This document shows, piece by piece, positions 38,049-49,062 of a DNA stretch of 64,000 nucleotides. How positions within the stretch are numbered: position 1 is the first letter of the stretch; each line of letters begins with the position of its first letter. A program made the position numbers and the translations under genes. The DNA comes from Chaetoceros tenuissimus (Eukaryota > Bacillariophyta > Thalassiosirophyceae > Chaetocerotales > Chaetocerotaceae). Below the pieces are notes generated by a model. That model was not told the DNA's origin and made no database searches. It saw nothing but the letters and a program-made list of their open reading frames with translations. The DNA is taken from positions 868,001 to 932,000 of the forward strand of contig BLLK01000022.1 of NCBI GenBank assembly GCA_021927905.1. The letters run 5' to 3'.

Positions 38049-39139
38049 ATGGATTTTGAATATGAACAGCATGAACGATGCCAAATAGAGCTGAACTCTC
38101 TAGTCAATGTTGTAGAGACGACTATATCGTCAGAGCTAGTCGGAAAAGAAATCAACCTTCTCTCCGATGATGATCTAAAACTAGCACTTTCTCCGGTGAG
38201 AGCTGCATTAGATAACATAGATACATATGCACTGCTTGGTAGTCCTTGCTGTGGATCTAGCGGCAAAATGTAAGTTCAGCACAAAATAACTATGTGTAGA
38301 GAGAAGAGAAAACCAATTTCGCATCTGTAATGCTTAAGAAGCCTTTTTGTTTATGACATGATCCTAACTATTTCCCCGTCATTCGTAGTTTGCAGCCAAT
38401 ACACAATGAAATTCAACCTATAGCCCCCGGTGTACGTTATATTCATTTAAGAGAAGCTTATGGAATCTATAGTGTAGGAATATTTGTGTTTCCTCCTAAC
38501 GCAGAGATTCCACTGCATGATCATCCTGGCATGACAGTACTTTCCCGTGTGCTTTATGGAACTCTTGGTGTGAAATCTTACGACGTGATTTGTGAAGAAG
38601 AACAGCCGATTAAATCTTCTCGTCGGACGTCGAAGAAGAAGGCAAAGAAAAAAGCTTGGCATAATGTGCTCCGTTCGGTTCTGTTGAATCCCCGCAGACA
38701 CAAGAAAGAGAAAGTTCCTTCGTCGACTGCCAATATGAGCAGTTTTGTTTCGCAAGAACAAATGAAGCAAGAGGATCCACAACAAGTGGGTTTGCATGTC
38801 TATGAAAATGAAGTTAAATATCTATCCGCACCAGACGTTACGGAATTATATCCCAGAAAGGGAAATCTGCATCACTTTAAAGCTGGGCCAGAAGGAGCTG
38901 CAGTTCTCGACGTACTTGTACCACCTTATGATACTGGTGACGATAGAGATTGTACGTACTATGTCCAAGCTGACCATTTATCAAAGTGGTGCCCAAAAGA
39001 AAAAAAGATTGATAGTTGGCTAATCGCATCAGAACAACCTCGGGACTTTAGTTGTATGGGAGGTATATACAAGAACTTCTTGGGAGCAGTCGACGCATAT
39101 GATCCAATGGATGATGATACGATATCATCTTTTGACTGA
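38049..39139 (+). CDS. Thiol dioxygenase, PCO/ADO family
   Basis: Exons 38049..38269 and 38389..39139 encode 323 aa; the 119-nt intron has GTAAGT and TTCGTAG ends, giving junction GSSGKI-LQPIHNEIQP. The cupin has the family hallmark IPLHDHPGMTVLSRVLYGTLGVKSYD, with H117 and H119 as iron ligands. The third His is H235 or H236 in GNLHHFKAGPEGAAVLDVLVPPYD. The C-terminal CTYYVQ element is also conserved. Plant PCOs oxidise N-terminal cysteine for the Arg/N-degron oxygen-sensing pathway, and animal ADO also acts on cysteamine. A Lys-rich insertion of ~55 residues (KKKAKKKAWHNVLRSVLL...RRHKKEK) splits the cupin between the HDH motif and the third His. Substrate unknown. Confidence 0.88.
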
Positions 39140-39760
39140 CTTTCTCGTTTCCTCATTTCTCTTGCAGTTTTAGTTTTTGCTATAAATTATAAGAAAGAAT
39201 GATGAAAATTGTCGTCTTTAAAAAAATATTATATTTTATTTCATATTCGTATCTTTAGAATATTTGTTCAGATCAAACGCATTTTCATTTGAATGGAAAG
39301 GGATGATAATTTGTTACTATTTATAAATGATCGAATAATTAGTCCGGGTCAAATTTTCTTTGGGGAGGAACCCAATGACTCCTTGTCTTTTAGGAAGGCC
39401 ATGTGGGAAGGAAACGCCCATTCATGATGCTGGCCGTGTAATCATCTCATCAGATGAGATGTACGTACTTTACTAATTTGGTGTTTTTTGTCTAGCTGAG
39501 ATAATAAGTAGGCTAGCTAGGTACCTTTTCTGCATGGCGAGTTCGCCTTCTTCTCTGCCAGCTTGCGAGCTTGCAACAACATATGTACAACACAAAGCAC
39601 CCGAGCGAAAGCAACTACGAGTAAACAATAAAATACCTTAGACACATTGCTCAAGCCACAACTTTGACATTGGCGTGAAACTCTCATTATTTCATACTAA
39701 CCCTGGGTCTTGCGGATATATAATAGACGAAACAATTGGTAGACAGTCTCAAAAAAGTAT
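39140..39760. other. Intergenic with a small palindrome
   Basis: 621 bases. A 17-base palindrome (8-bp arms ATCTCATC/GATGAGAT) lies at 39444..39460. The rest is unremarkable and should contain the promoter of the GOLD-domain gene. Confidence 0.4.
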
Positions 39761-40922
39761 ATGCATATAATTCAAACAATAGTTGAGCACGATCAAGAAA
39801 TAACGCCCAAAAAGAACATGACAGACCTAGCCAAAGAGGAAGAGAAGAAAACAGCTCAAGACAAGGAGATTCTAGATGATGAGGAAGAAAAAAGTTTATC
39901 TACTAAATCTGCGTCGGTTGTAAGTGGAGGCAAAGATGCTGACAATGACTCAGATGAAGATAGTCTAGAGGATTCATCAGATGCCGAAGCAATTGCTCTT
40001 GCAACCAAAGCTGCCGATGAAAACTATGTTCCTTCGCAGTCACTTTTGAATAGTTCCTCTCCTTATCCCCTCATTCGTTCTGTAGATGGGATTTCATTGA
40101 AACGTTACAACCCAGACCCAAGCGTATTTTCTGCAAAAGATGTCATTGTTCCTTTGAGAGGAACTTTGAATGTTCCTATCCATGTGACGACAAGTGGAAG
40201 CATTGTAGATTACACTGTAGATTGCGCAGGATATGATATTGGTTTTGGAATCACTGCAGAGAGAGAAGAAGGCGTGACAGTCGTCAAGGTAAGCAATTGT
40301 AATGAATCATTTTTATGAATATATTATTATTTCCATGTCAATGCACTTATGCTATATTATTGATGAGTAGGAAAAGGCGAGACAAGATGCACATGTAGAA
40401 TCAATTACTGGAAGATTCCTTGTTGGATCAGTGCCATGTGCAATTATTTTTAACTTTGATAATGAATACTCATGGTTCCGTGAAAAGAAAATCACTTACA
40501 GAATCAAAATCACACCACCATCATTTGAGAACATTTACAACGGTAGAAGAATCAGAGCAAAGGCTGCACTTGCTATCGTATCCAAGGATAAAGAGAGTGC
40601 AGAGACAAGATTGGAAAATGTCAGCAATAAACATTCAAGTCTAATTTCCGAGATTGAAAGACTTGAGATTGAACTACAGGAGAAGAAGAAATCGGTGGGA
40701 GTCGTGCAGAAGGAAGAAAATTGGTTGAAGGAAAGAGTCCAATTGCGTGATGCTCAAGAAGATCTATTGACTAGAAGGCTTACAGAGGGATGGGAAGATG
40801 AGGAACTTGTTAAGAAGAAAATTGCAGAAAGAGAGGCGAGAAAAAAGAATGGTTCCAAGTCCTCTCTCGTAACTGATGATGAAGATGTTTCTGATAATGA
40901 AAGCAATAGCGTGGAAGTATAA
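39761..40922 (+). CDS. Cytosolic GOLD-domain protein
   Basis: Exons 39761..40288 and 40371..40922 encode 359 aa; the 82-nt intron has GTAAGC and ATGAGTAG ends, junction GVTVVK-EKARQDAH. The N terminus is acidic and Ser-rich (SDEDSLEDSSDAEA). A GOLD beta-sandwich occupies ~120-250: KDVIVPLRGTLNVPIHVTTSGSIVDYTVDCAGYDIGFGITAE, then ESITGRFLVGSVPCAIIFNFDNEYSWFREKKITYRIKI, with the W-F pair typical of Golgi-dynamics GOLD folds. A coiled coil (~265-345) follows and an acidic end. There is no signal peptide or membrane segment, so it is not a p24 cargo receptor. It is closer to the GOLD domains of Sec14-like, ACBD3 or FYCO1 proteins and may tether or traffic vesicles. An alternative start is Met20 (39818). 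Confidence 0.75.
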
Positions 40923-41385
40923 TTGTTTACTTTTCAATTGAATGTTTTAGCGTGGCGCCCGACGTTGATAAGGAGCGAATTATATAGATAGAGATTAGAT
41001 CTTCAATTCTATGTTGTTAAAAATAATACATACAGTACTCGTATATTTTTTACAACGTTCAAATCCAAGGTTATTTATAGCTACTGTGATGCTTTCTATA
41101 CGACTGTGTTGTAATTTCTTCAAAGAGTGATTGATTGGTTACTTCTCTTGTTTAGAAGAATCTTCTTTGACAATTTTTACAAAACATAGGCTATTGATCG
41201 TCATTGTATAATTTTTATTGAAGAAAATATTGAAATAGGTTTTGAGTCTCATAAAAATCGAAGCAAGAAGAAGCGAGGAGATGCAACATCTTTTGACAAC
41301 AAAAGCAACAACACATCTTAGAAATTGATAGGGATCCATCCACTACTCTATATAAATCTCGCTGCTACATTCAAACAACAACAGC
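40923..41385. promoter_or_regulatory. Intergenic, upstream of the proteasome gene
   Basis: 463 bases. Poly-A/T tracts and CTCGTATA-like sequence are seen near 41040, but no element I can name. Confidence 0.3.
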
Positions 41386-42294
41386 ATGTCTGAATTCACC
41401 AATAACACAGTCAACTCAGTAAAAAAGCCAGTGGAGGAAACTCCTTCAGGCTTCTCCTTTGACAACATACACCGTAATGCAATGATTGAACAAATGTCGA
41501 AGCAACAAGCAGCATCTGGATCCAACAGCAGTTACCTACCTCAGGCTACTAAAACTGGAACAACCATTGTAGGTCTTGTATACAAAGATGGAGTAGTTCT
41601 CGGGGCTGATACCAGAGCTACAGGAGGTACAGAAGTCGCTGATAAAAACTGTGAAAAGATCCACTACCTCGCACCAAACATTTACTGCTGTGGAGCAGGA
41701 ACAGCTGCTGATACCGAAAAGACTACCGAACTCATATCTTCTCAATTAGACCTCCTCAGAATGAACACGGAAGGATCTCAGTCTCGCGTCGTTACTGCGT
41801 GCACTATGCTCAAGAGAATGCTCTTTCGATACCAAGGACACGTTTCCGCTGCTTTGGTACTTGGAGGAGTGGACGTGGATGGTCCTCATGTGTATCAGAT
41901 CTACCCTCATGGATCTACTGCAAAGCTCTCATACACTACTATGGGATCAGGATCGCTCGCTGCAATGTCTGTCTTTGAGTCTGGATATGTAGATGGTATG
42001 ACAGAGGAAGAAGGTATTGAATTAGTAAAGAGAGCAATTCTTGCGGGAGTCTTCAATGATCTAGGAAGTGGAAGTAATGTTGATGTTTGTGTTATCCGAA
42101 ACGATGGAACGACAAAGATGGACAGAGGAGCAGTTCAGCCGAACGATGTCACCCCATTGAGAAATGCTATCAACAGAAGTGATAAGTTGAACATGAGAAG
42201 TGGAACTACTGCTGTTTTGAAGAGTTCATTTAAGCCACATAGTGTGGGGGGAGTTACACTTGCAGATGTAACAGTTACCGATATGGAAACCTAA
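41386..42294 (+). CDS. PSMB7: 20S proteasome subunit beta-2 (PSMB7/Pup1)
   Basis: 302 aa, single exon. A 58-residue propeptide ends with KTG; the mature chain begins [23 protein letters not shown], with Thr59 as catalytic nucleophile. The other catalytic positions are Asp in GADTRA and Lys in [12 protein letters not shown]. The [12 protein letters not shown] segment and [11 protein letters not shown] are conserved beta-2 features. The C-terminal extension ([23 protein letters not shown]...[10 protein letters not shown]) is the arm that in beta-2 wraps beta-3. It provides trypsin-like activity in the proteasome core of cytosol and nucleus. The start [15 protein letters not shown] follows a short 5' region. 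Confidence 0.97.
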   Translation: MSEFTNNTVNSVKKPVEETPSGFSFDNIHRNAMIEQMSKQQAASGSNSSYLPQATKTGTTIVGLVYKDGVVLGADTRATGGTEVADKNCEKIHYLAPNIYCCGAGTAADTEKTTELISSQLDLLRMNTEGSQSRVVTACTMLKRMLFRYQGHVSAALVLGGVDVDGPHVYQIYPHGSTAKLSYTTMGSGSLAAMSVFESGYVDGMTEEEGIELVKRAILAGVFNDLGSGSNVDVCVIRNDGTTKMDRGAVQPNDVTPLRNAINRSDKLNMRSGTTAVLKSSFKPHSVGGVTLADVTVTDMET

Positions 42295-43231
42295 TTGACA
42301 ATAGACAATAACATCTTGTAACTATGGTACTTTTTTCAAATGCATTTTTAGCTCTGGAACGTAAAAATAAATGTCAACACGGATTTATCATTTCAAAGGA
42401 ATTGAGTAATTTTAGTTTTGTACTGACGTCCATGTTTGTGCCAACACTTTTACCTCATGATAGAAAATCAAAGAGGAACTCGAAGTTGAGAAGAATGTTT
42501 CGTTCACGAGGAATGACTGAAAAGAACTTCAGCATAGATATGGTGATTTTATCTGATCATACAAGATGAAGGATGCCTTTTATAACATCAGTTTCAATAC
42601 ATGAAGTAATTTCAATTCGCAAATTTCAACTCCATTCAATTTTGAGTCGGTAGTGAAATCATTTCTCGTGAGTAAAATACAATTCTATTTCTCACGCGTG
42701 AGTAATTTGAGAGACATTGTTCCAAACTTCAATCCCATTGAGCTCTCCTCTGAAGGAAATTTACACATGTAGCTAGAATTCAGAGGCCTTAAAGTACTCA
42801 TCAATCACATAGTGTACTATAACTAAACTTATTTCATTTTTTCCTTTCTTCAATTGTCTTCAATCACAATCGCATTACTGCATAACTTGCTTTATTTGAA
42901 AAAAATCTAAAAAAAGAGGGAGGAGAAAGAGAAAGTGGGATTAAAAAATTGACACCGATTTCACGACTTATTTTTCTATCCTTTGTACTCCTTCCCACTT
43001 TTTCTCACTTGGACAAGATTTGATGCAATTGATTTTAACACTATTAATTGAAACGAGAAGGCTAAGTCGCCCTGTTTCTCGTTCCCGTAGTAAATCTGTG
43101 CCGTTGGTTGATACAATTCTGTATACGTTTGTATCCAGAGCAAAAGCCAGAAGTGAGATTTAGAACTGTTGTACAGTAGCCTTAGTGTACTTTTTCAACC
43201 TATCGCGCAGCTATTGTTGTCTCAAAGAAAG
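42295..43231. other. Intergenic
   Basis: About 940 bases. A plus-strand 81-codon frame (42324..42569) is unconvincing. Near 42660-42715 two TCGTGAG/CGTGAG repeats include the palindrome CTCACGCGTGAG. Otherwise nothing supported. Confidence 0.4.
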
Positions 43232-45889
43232 ATGAAGATACGTAGAACGAAGTCCGACAATCTTCCCCATGCACCTAGTATAAATACGCCACCATTACCT
43301 CCACCATCTCAAACTTTAGGTAGGAGACGGTCGAGATCAAGGCCAAGAATATTAGAGAAGAGAGAATTGCTTGACTACTCTTCTGATGAAGGAAGTGATA
43401 ATGGTGACCACTTCCAACGATGGTGCAGTAGTGACTGTTTGTCACCTAAGAAAAAAGGCGGTGAAGAAAACTGTTCTACTATTTCTGAATCGGCAGTATG
43501 TGTGAAAAGTAATGCTGTCCCTTCGCCGCGACATGTGATGCAGACTGCTGAGATACTGAATGATCCTGCAAATAAAAGTATTACTTCAAAAAAGCAAATT
43601 CATCAAGAAATTTTGAATGGACCGCCAATCATTAAGAGAGGTGCAAATGTTATAGAAATTGACAGCTTAAAGGAGTTTCCACCCCTCCAAACTTGGAAGA
43701 GTGAATGTGTCGAGAGTGGTTTTCTTCATGGCTTAGATATTTGTGGAGAAAATGACAATGAAATTGTTAGTGAAATAGGTACAGAGAGTAGATGCACAAC
43801 ACCTTTTGGAAGTATGCATGATTCATTAGGTTCATTCAAGACTGCCTGGCAGGTAGATGCAACGGGTGATCAAACAGTTGTAATGTGCAATCGTAATCGG
43901 TCGCCGAGTATGAAAAATGGTAACACACCGTTGAAAAAAACTGACTCGCTCATGAGTAGTCAGAGTCTGCAAGATGTCTTTCAGATTAAGTATTCATCGC
44001 CTCTGAAACTGCCAAAAGAAAAAAGGAGCAAGAAAATGACAAGACTCATCAGGACACCAAATAGAAAAGGGCAGAGTCGATCAATGAATGCTGCAGATTC
44101 GATCCGTAAGAGTAACAAGCAAAGATGGATACAAACAGTATCCTTCAAAGAAGCTTCGGAAAACATATTACTAGGAGTTCCGTTGAAAGTTGAGAAGAGA
44201 AAGCTTCCGACTGAGAAATTATCGACTATTTTGAAAGAACATAATCAACATGGGCTGCACAACTTCAGTCCAGCTCGAAAGTTAGAGAGTATCCTCAAGA
44301 AGAAGAAAGAGCCGAAAAATAGTGAAACGATGCAAAAAATGAAGAAGGTCCTGCAGAATAAAAAAGACATGAAACGCATGTACAATAAACAACAGCGACA
44401 GCAGCAAAACCCAAATAAACTGGATGTAGCTATATGTGGTATATACCAGGGCTTTGATCTGATCAATCTTGGCTCTAGCTTGAAATTAAGTTATATTGGC
44501 CAAAAACAGAAAACGCTCTCTGGACAACGATACACTTTACGAAGCATGGTTGTTGACTCCATCATGTCGACACATAGCAATGATCCTGTTGTAGTATTTG
44601 AAGGCTATTCGGTGAGAGGACAAGGGAATGATCGATGGTCGGCTCCAATTCAATATAATAGGCAAAAAGAGAAATTAATTTGGGGTGAAAAAGTTCCGCC
44701 CTCACATATGACTCAAATTAAAAATGCGAAAAGAATCCAAAGGAGTGCATCCAAAAGTGACGAGTCTGAAACTGTATTTGAAGTTCAGACACTTGACCAA
44801 TTGAATCTTGCACATGAACATGCCGTTGAGCCATTACAGGTACGTTTATATGTTTCAATTTGTTTTCGTACTCATTATCCTGTAATCTCATATGAAGCTT
44901 GTTTACAGAATGGTGATGTTGATGAAGCTATCCATCGTTTCATGAAAATTTTGAGAAGTTTGCAAGTGAAATACTCTCCTACTTCTGGAAATACACCAGA
45001 GAATCATGTCATTGCTTCGACATTGCATAATATCGCGATCTTGCACACATTCAATATGCAATTTGAGGTTGCACTAAATTATATTACTCAAGCGGTAAAT
45101 ATGAGAGTGAAGTGTCTTGGATATTATCATTCATCAGTTGCGGTATCTTTTGCAAAACAAGGAATGATTTATTTTGCGCTAGAGAACCTAGGATCTTCAG
45201 TTAGAGCATTCGAACAGGCATTAGATATCCAAACAGAACTTTCGAATAACTCAGACCGAATTCAGACCTCAAAATTATTGAACAATATAGGAGTGGTATA
45301 TTTCCATCTTGGGGAGAAAAGAAATGCTCTGGATAGGCTTATGCGAGCTCTAAAATTACAGAAACAACGAATTGATGAATCACTAAGCCGGGAAAGCTCC
45401 ATCTTCGATACATCAATAACTCTCTCAAACTTGGGGAAAGTGTTTCTAAAACGAAGGGAATATTCAATGGCGACGTATGTTTACGAGGAAGCCGTTATGA
45501 CGCAAACCTCAATTTTTCCAAAAGATCATCCAGTCATTTTGGAGTCGTTGGGTAATGTTGCATATTCCAAAGCGATGGCGGATGACAAAACAAATGCACT
45601 AGAAGTTTATAAATCGCTTCTAGAAATGCAGGTAAAACAATTTGGTGAAAAAAGTCGTGATATTTTTGAAACAAAGGCACTGATGGGTATCCTATACACT
45701 CAACAGAGTAACTACAGTGTTGCTTTGAGATACTTTAATGAAGTGTATGAGTGGCAGCAACTAAACCTTGATTCGATTCATCCAGCACTGAGATACTCAA
45801 AGACTGTCATTGACCAATTGACATCTCTTGTCAATGGTGATGATGTCGCCTTTGTGCGGGCAGCGTCGAGTACAGCGGCGGAAATTTAA
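43232..45889 (+). CDS. TPR protein, kinesin-light-chain-like repeats
   Basis: Predicted exons 43232..44839 and 44909..45889 encode 862 aa. The 69-nt intron (GTACGT to TTTACAG) is a multiple of three and has no in-frame stop, so unspliced RNA would insert 23 hydrophobic, Cys-containing residues between VEPLQ and NGDVDEA. Splicing restores a TPR helix. Residues 1-~400 are basic, Ser-rich and disordered (RRTKSDNLPHAP, RTPNRKGQSR). Residues ~400-530 contain a folded segment of unknown kind. The last ~320 residues hold six to seven TPRs of the KLC kind (HNIAILHTFNMQFEVALNYITQAVNMRVKCLGYYH, NLGKVFLKRREYSMATYVYEEAVMTQTSIFPKDHP). Such repeats are common in diatom proteins. It is a protein-binding scaffold; partner unknown. 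Confidence 0.75.
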   Translation: MKIRRTKSDNLPHAPSINTPPLPPPSQTLGRRRSRSRPRILEKRELLDYSSDEGSDNGDHFQRWCSSDCLSPKKKGGEENCSTISESAVCVKSNAVPSPRHVMQTAEILNDPANKSITSKKQIHQEILNGPPIIKRGANVIEIDSLKEFPPLQTWKSECVESGFLHGLDICGENDNEIVSEIGTESRCTTPFGSMHDSLGSFKTAWQVDATGDQTVVMCNRNRSPSMKNGNTPLKKTDSLMSSQSLQDVFQIKYSSPLKLPKEKRSKKMTRLIRTPNRKGQSRSMNAADSIRKSNKQRWIQTVSFKEASENILLGVPLKVEKRKLPTEKLSTILKEHNQHGLHNFSPARKLESILKKKKEPKNSETMQKMKKVLQNKKDMKRMYNKQQRQQQNPNKLDVAICGIYQGFDLINLGSSLKLSYIGQKQKTLSGQRYTLRSMVVDSIMSTHSNDPVVVFEGYSVRGQGNDRWSAPIQYNRQKEKLIWGEKVPPSHMTQIKNAKRIQRSASKSDESETVFEVQTLDQLNLAHEHAVEPLQVRLYVSICFRTHYPVISYEACLQNGDVDEAIHRFMKILRSLQVKYSPTSGNTPENHVIASTLHNIAILHTFNMQFEVALNYITQAVNMRVKCLGYYHSSVAVSFAKQGMIYFALENLGSSVRAFEQALDIQTELSNNSDRIQTSKLLNNIGVVYFHLGEKRNALDRLMRALKLQKQRIDESLSRESSIFDTSITLSNLGKVFLKRREYSMATYVYEEAVMTQTSIFPKDHPVILESLGNVAYSKAMADDKTNALEVYKSLLEMQVKQFGEKSRDIFETKALMGILYTQQSNYSVALRYFNEVYEWQQLNLDSIHPALRYSKTVIDQLTSLVNGDDVAFVRAASSTAAEI

Positions 45890-45924
45890 AACTCTATTCA
45901 TAAGTATAGGGCTACAACAATTTT

Positions 45925-46947
45925 TTATCTCTTATAAAATGTTGAATTTCTAAAATTAGGTTGTTTCCCGTCTCCCTTTCCACTTGAACTATTCAAACCA
46001 GGAGCAAGTTCTTTGCTCAGTGTCAGTAGCGATTTGAGCTCTGCATCAGTGGCGTTTCCAGAAGCCGCCCATCTAACCCGACCAAGTCCATCTAATAAAA
46101 AGACGTAGCCAGTTTTATTATTGTGCATTCTAAGCACATCTTTGAAATCAGTGCAGTCTCCGAAATATAATAGAGTATTATCCTTTCTATCATCTGGAAC
46201 TTTACCCTTGGATGCACTTGTGATAAAAGGCTTCAAAAGTTTCAATGCAAATCCTTCATTGATGGAAAGAAAACAAGTCTTGACACGGCTTTTATCATTA
46301 CGAAATGCATTTTCAAATGGTTCTATCCAAGAAGGCAGCATTTTATTCCCATAATCATTGAACGCAACTCCAACTAACGTAATCATTGCAATAGGATCAT
46401 TAGACCTATTATCCTTTGTGAAGAAATGAGGAAGAGCTTCTTCATTCCCATTGAGAGACATGAGACTGCCATCATTTAATCCATTCAAACTAGGAAACGT
46501 CTTGGCTTCATCTATAGGAATCAAAGAGTCGTTTGCAAGGATAGGCTTACTTTCTGTCTGTGATAAGTCTTTGAGATACCAGAAATAACCAAGACTGCGC
46601 TCAATTGCTACCATACGTTTATTACCAGTCTTTTGATTTGTCTTTACGATTTGATCTCCTGGAAGTACATATTGCGATAGACCATTTGGATTCATTAGTA
46701 TTCCTGCGTGACGATTTTCCATTTTTGCAAGTGTAAATGAATCAATTCCTTCATATTTATCAGATAAAAGTTTTTCCTTCTCGTCGTTTTCTTCGACATC
46801 ATCATTTTGTTTCGGTGGAGTTGGGTCAGGCTTTGACGAAAGATATCTAAAGTGTTTGAGTGAATTTTCTTGAAACGCTACCGCAGGCATGAAGCGCTGT
46901 GATGAAGCAAACGCTCTTCTCGTGAGCGAAGAAGCTATTGAGTGCAT
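45925..46947 (-). CDS. ATP10: Mitochondrial ATP synthase assembly factor ATP10-like
   Basis: 340 aa, single exon. The first ~35 residues (MHSIASSLTRRAFASSQRFMP) look like a mitochondrial presequence. The conserved C-terminal domain is thioredoxin-like. LITLVGVAFNDYGNKMLPSW is the strand-helix opening, VKTCFLSINEGFALKLLKPFI follows, and TLLYFGDCTDFKDVLRMHNNKTGYVFLLDGLGRVRWAASGNA is the ATP10 signature block. In yeast Atp10 associates with newly made Atp6 during assembly of the F0 sector in the inner membrane. The extended middle region (~75-175) is variable. It converges with the TPR gene with only 35 bases between stops and diverges from the MOT1 gene. Confidence 0.78.
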   Translation of the reverse strand: MHSIASSLTRRAFASSQRFMPAVAFQENSLKHFRYLSSKPDPTPPKQNDDVEENDEKEKLLSDKYEGIDSFTLAKMENRHAGILMNPNGLSQYVLPGDQIVKTNQKTGNKRMVAIERSLGYFWYLKDLSQTESKPILANDSLIPIDEAKTFPSLNGLNDGSLMSLNGNEEALPHFFTKDNRSNDPIAMITLVGVAFNDYGNKMLPSWIEPFENAFRNDKSRVKTCFLSINEGFALKLLKPFITSASKGKVPDDRKDNTLLYFGDCTDFKDVLRMHNNKTGYVFLLDGLGRVRWAASGNATDAELKSLLTLSKELAPGLNSSSGKGDGKQPNFRNSTFYKR

Positions 46948-47227
46948 TTCTATGTTCTAATGTTATCAGCTATGAAATATATAAGTATTGGACTTTGCAG
47001 AGAAAAGAGAATGGGTTGCCAAGAAAAATGAACCTTGTCGGGTCGGTGCAGAAAAGCTCCTCCAAACTGCCGTCAATGACATCGATATGACGTGGACAAG
47101 TGCCGGAGTTTCCTCTTTTTCCCACCATCAAAAAGGCTTGCTTCTTCTCATTCATTCATCATTCATCATCACATCTTTTCTTCAAAAGTTCATAAGAAAC
47201 AAACAAAAGTTCCAAACCTTCAACGCT

Positions 47228-48874
47228 ATGGTGGCGATAATCACGAAAACGAAGAAAAGGATCCAATCCATCTACAAGAATCTGTCTTTGCAGGAGATTT
47301 CAGGCTCTTTAGGTGACATGGGAACACTGCTACCCTTATTAGTTGCACTTTCAGCTCAACGATCGATTGCTTTGGCTCCAGCACTTTTCTTTGGAGGTTT
47401 GACGAATTTTATAACAGGATTCTTTTGGGATGTACCCATGTGTGTTCAACCTATGAAATCAATATCTGCAGTAGCACTTAGTGAAAGCTGGAATGCAGGT
47501 CGCGTAACTGCTTCCGGTATATGGATGGGAGTGCTCATGACTTTTCTTGGTGCTACTTCTTTGATTGAAATTGTGAATAAAATTGTTCCTGGTAATTGCG
47601 TCAGTGGTCTCCAAATTGGAGTAGGAATTAGACTTGCATCTAAAGGAATCAATATGGTTGCTCAACTGAATTGGGTGGATAAGGGATTAGATTGTATATT
47701 ACTAAGTTTGGTATGTGCACTTTTGTGCATGTATTGGTTGAATGAACGTAGACCGCTGGAATCCCCAGAAAATGAATCAGAAGCAAGTGGCTCGCAAGAA
47801 TTAGGGAGCAATGAAGAAAGCGATAGTACGTTTGATATGAATTCTACAACTGAAACTAATGAAGCATTGTTGAGACCAACGAGTTCTTCCACCAGTCGTG
47901 AACAACGAGCGAGATTTCATGAACAAGCTACAAGTGAAGTGAGTCATGAAAGACCTGCTTCTGTCGGAAAATCGAGAGAGAAGAAGCACCCTGTTGGGAT
48001 ATATTTATTTCTGATTGGAGCGCTGTTTGCGGGGATAACATTAGGAACAGCAAAAAATGATGACGAATTTGATCTTCCATTGCGATTTTTCGGTGCCCCG
48101 ATCGCAATGTGGACGATAAGCGATATATCTATTGATGATTGGAAGTATGGATTTCTAGAAGGTGCTATACCTCAGCTTCCTTTGACAACCTTGAACAGTG
48201 TGATTTCCGTATGTGCTTTAGCACATTCACTATATCCAGAAAAGAGGAAACAATCTTTATCTACATCACCTACATGTACCGATGCCGTCATTAGTAGAAG
48301 AGAAGTAGCGATCTCTGTAGGACTCATGAATCTTGTTTTTTGCCCATTTGGATCAATGCCGAATTGCCACGGAGCTGGTGGTTTGGCTGGCCAGCATCGG
48401 CTCGGAGCTAGACATGGAGCCTCAGTTGTCTTCTTAGGGTTAGCAAAAATGTTTTTGGCTATTTTCTTTGGAGCCTCCGCTTTGACTTTGTTAGATGCAT
48501 TTCCAGATGCTGTGTTAGGAATTATGTTGGTGATTGCTGGGCAAGAACTGGCAACAACTGGATTTACTTTGCTCGTAAGAGCAAACGAAGATGCATTCAA
48601 TTTAAGTACAACGAGTGAAAGTCTACTTCTCTCTTTGGATGATTCAGCGTTGACTAAGGAAAAGACAAGACGGTTGCGTCAAAATACAGTGATCGCGGTT
48701 ATTACTGCATTGGTCATTATTTCTCTAGGAAAGACACACTATGGCGCATTGAGTGGATTTGTTGCTCATATGATTTATGGAGACGGATATGACGACCTTA
48801 TGGTGTGGATTAGCTCCAAACGTCGAAGAAGAGAGTCTAGAGTACCATGCGAAGAAGGACTATCTTCTTCATAA
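47228..48874 (+). CDS. MOT1: MOT1-type molybdate transporter
   Basis: 548 aa from ATG 47228; the frame is open upstream and ATG 47087 would add 47 residues. About ten membrane segments are seen. The family signature repeats occur twice. The first is QEISGSLGDMGTLLPLLVALSAQRSIALAPALFFGGLTNFITGFFWDVPMCVQPMKSISAVAL near the N terminus. The second is EGAIPQLPLTTLNSVISVCAL with SMPNCHGAGGLAGQHRLGARHGASVVFLGL in the middle. The PMKS and PLTTLNS motifs are typical of MOT1, related to the SulP superfamily. A ~75-residue hydrophilic loop (NESEASGSQELGSNEESD...SHERPASVGKSREKK) separates the halves. It imports molybdate for molybdenum-cofactor enzymes such as nitrate reductase. The choice of 47228 avoids a leader that looks non-coding. 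Confidence 0.88.
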   Translation: MVAIITKTKKRIQSIYKNLSLQEISGSLGDMGTLLPLLVALSAQRSIALAPALFFGGLTNFITGFFWDVPMCVQPMKSISAVALSESWNAGRVTASGIWMGVLMTFLGATSLIEIVNKIVPGNCVSGLQIGVGIRLASKGINMVAQLNWVDKGLDCILLSLVCALLCMYWLNERRPLESPENESEASGSQELGSNEESDSTFDMNSTTETNEALLRPTSSSTSREQRARFHEQATSEVSHERPASVGKSREKKHPVGIYLFLIGALFAGITLGTAKNDDEFDLPLRFFGAPIAMWTISDISIDDWKYGFLEGAIPQLPLTTLNSVISVCALAHSLYPEKRKQSLSTSPTCTDAVISRREVAISVGLMNLVFCPFGSMPNCHGAGGLAGQHRLGARHGASVVFLGLAKMFLAIFFGASALTLLDAFPDAVLGIMLVIAGQELATTGFTLLVRANEDAFNLSTTSESLLLSLDDSALTKEKTRRLRQNTVIAVITALVIISLGKTHYGALSGFVAHMIYGDGYDDLMVWISSKRRRRESRVPCEEGLSSS

Positions 48875-49062
48875 CTTACTTTGTTATATTACTATTAAAA
48901 AAATGCATATTTTAGGGACAAATTATTGAAAGTTAGATTTCGAAGAACAACATCGAGAATTTTAACTCTGTGTCTTTTTCTTCATCAGGACCGAAAATAA
49001 AACAATAAATTCAATAAATTATCAGATTAAAAAGAATTACAACAACCATTTGTGTAGAATGT

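Noticed and set aside
37742-38266. 174-codon minus-strand frame
   Set aside because: It mirrors the first exon of the thiol dioxygenase on the other strand; that gene has clear family motifs.
42324-42569. 81-codon frame after the proteasome gene
   Set aside because: It lies in probable 3' untranslated sequence and shows no family resemblance.
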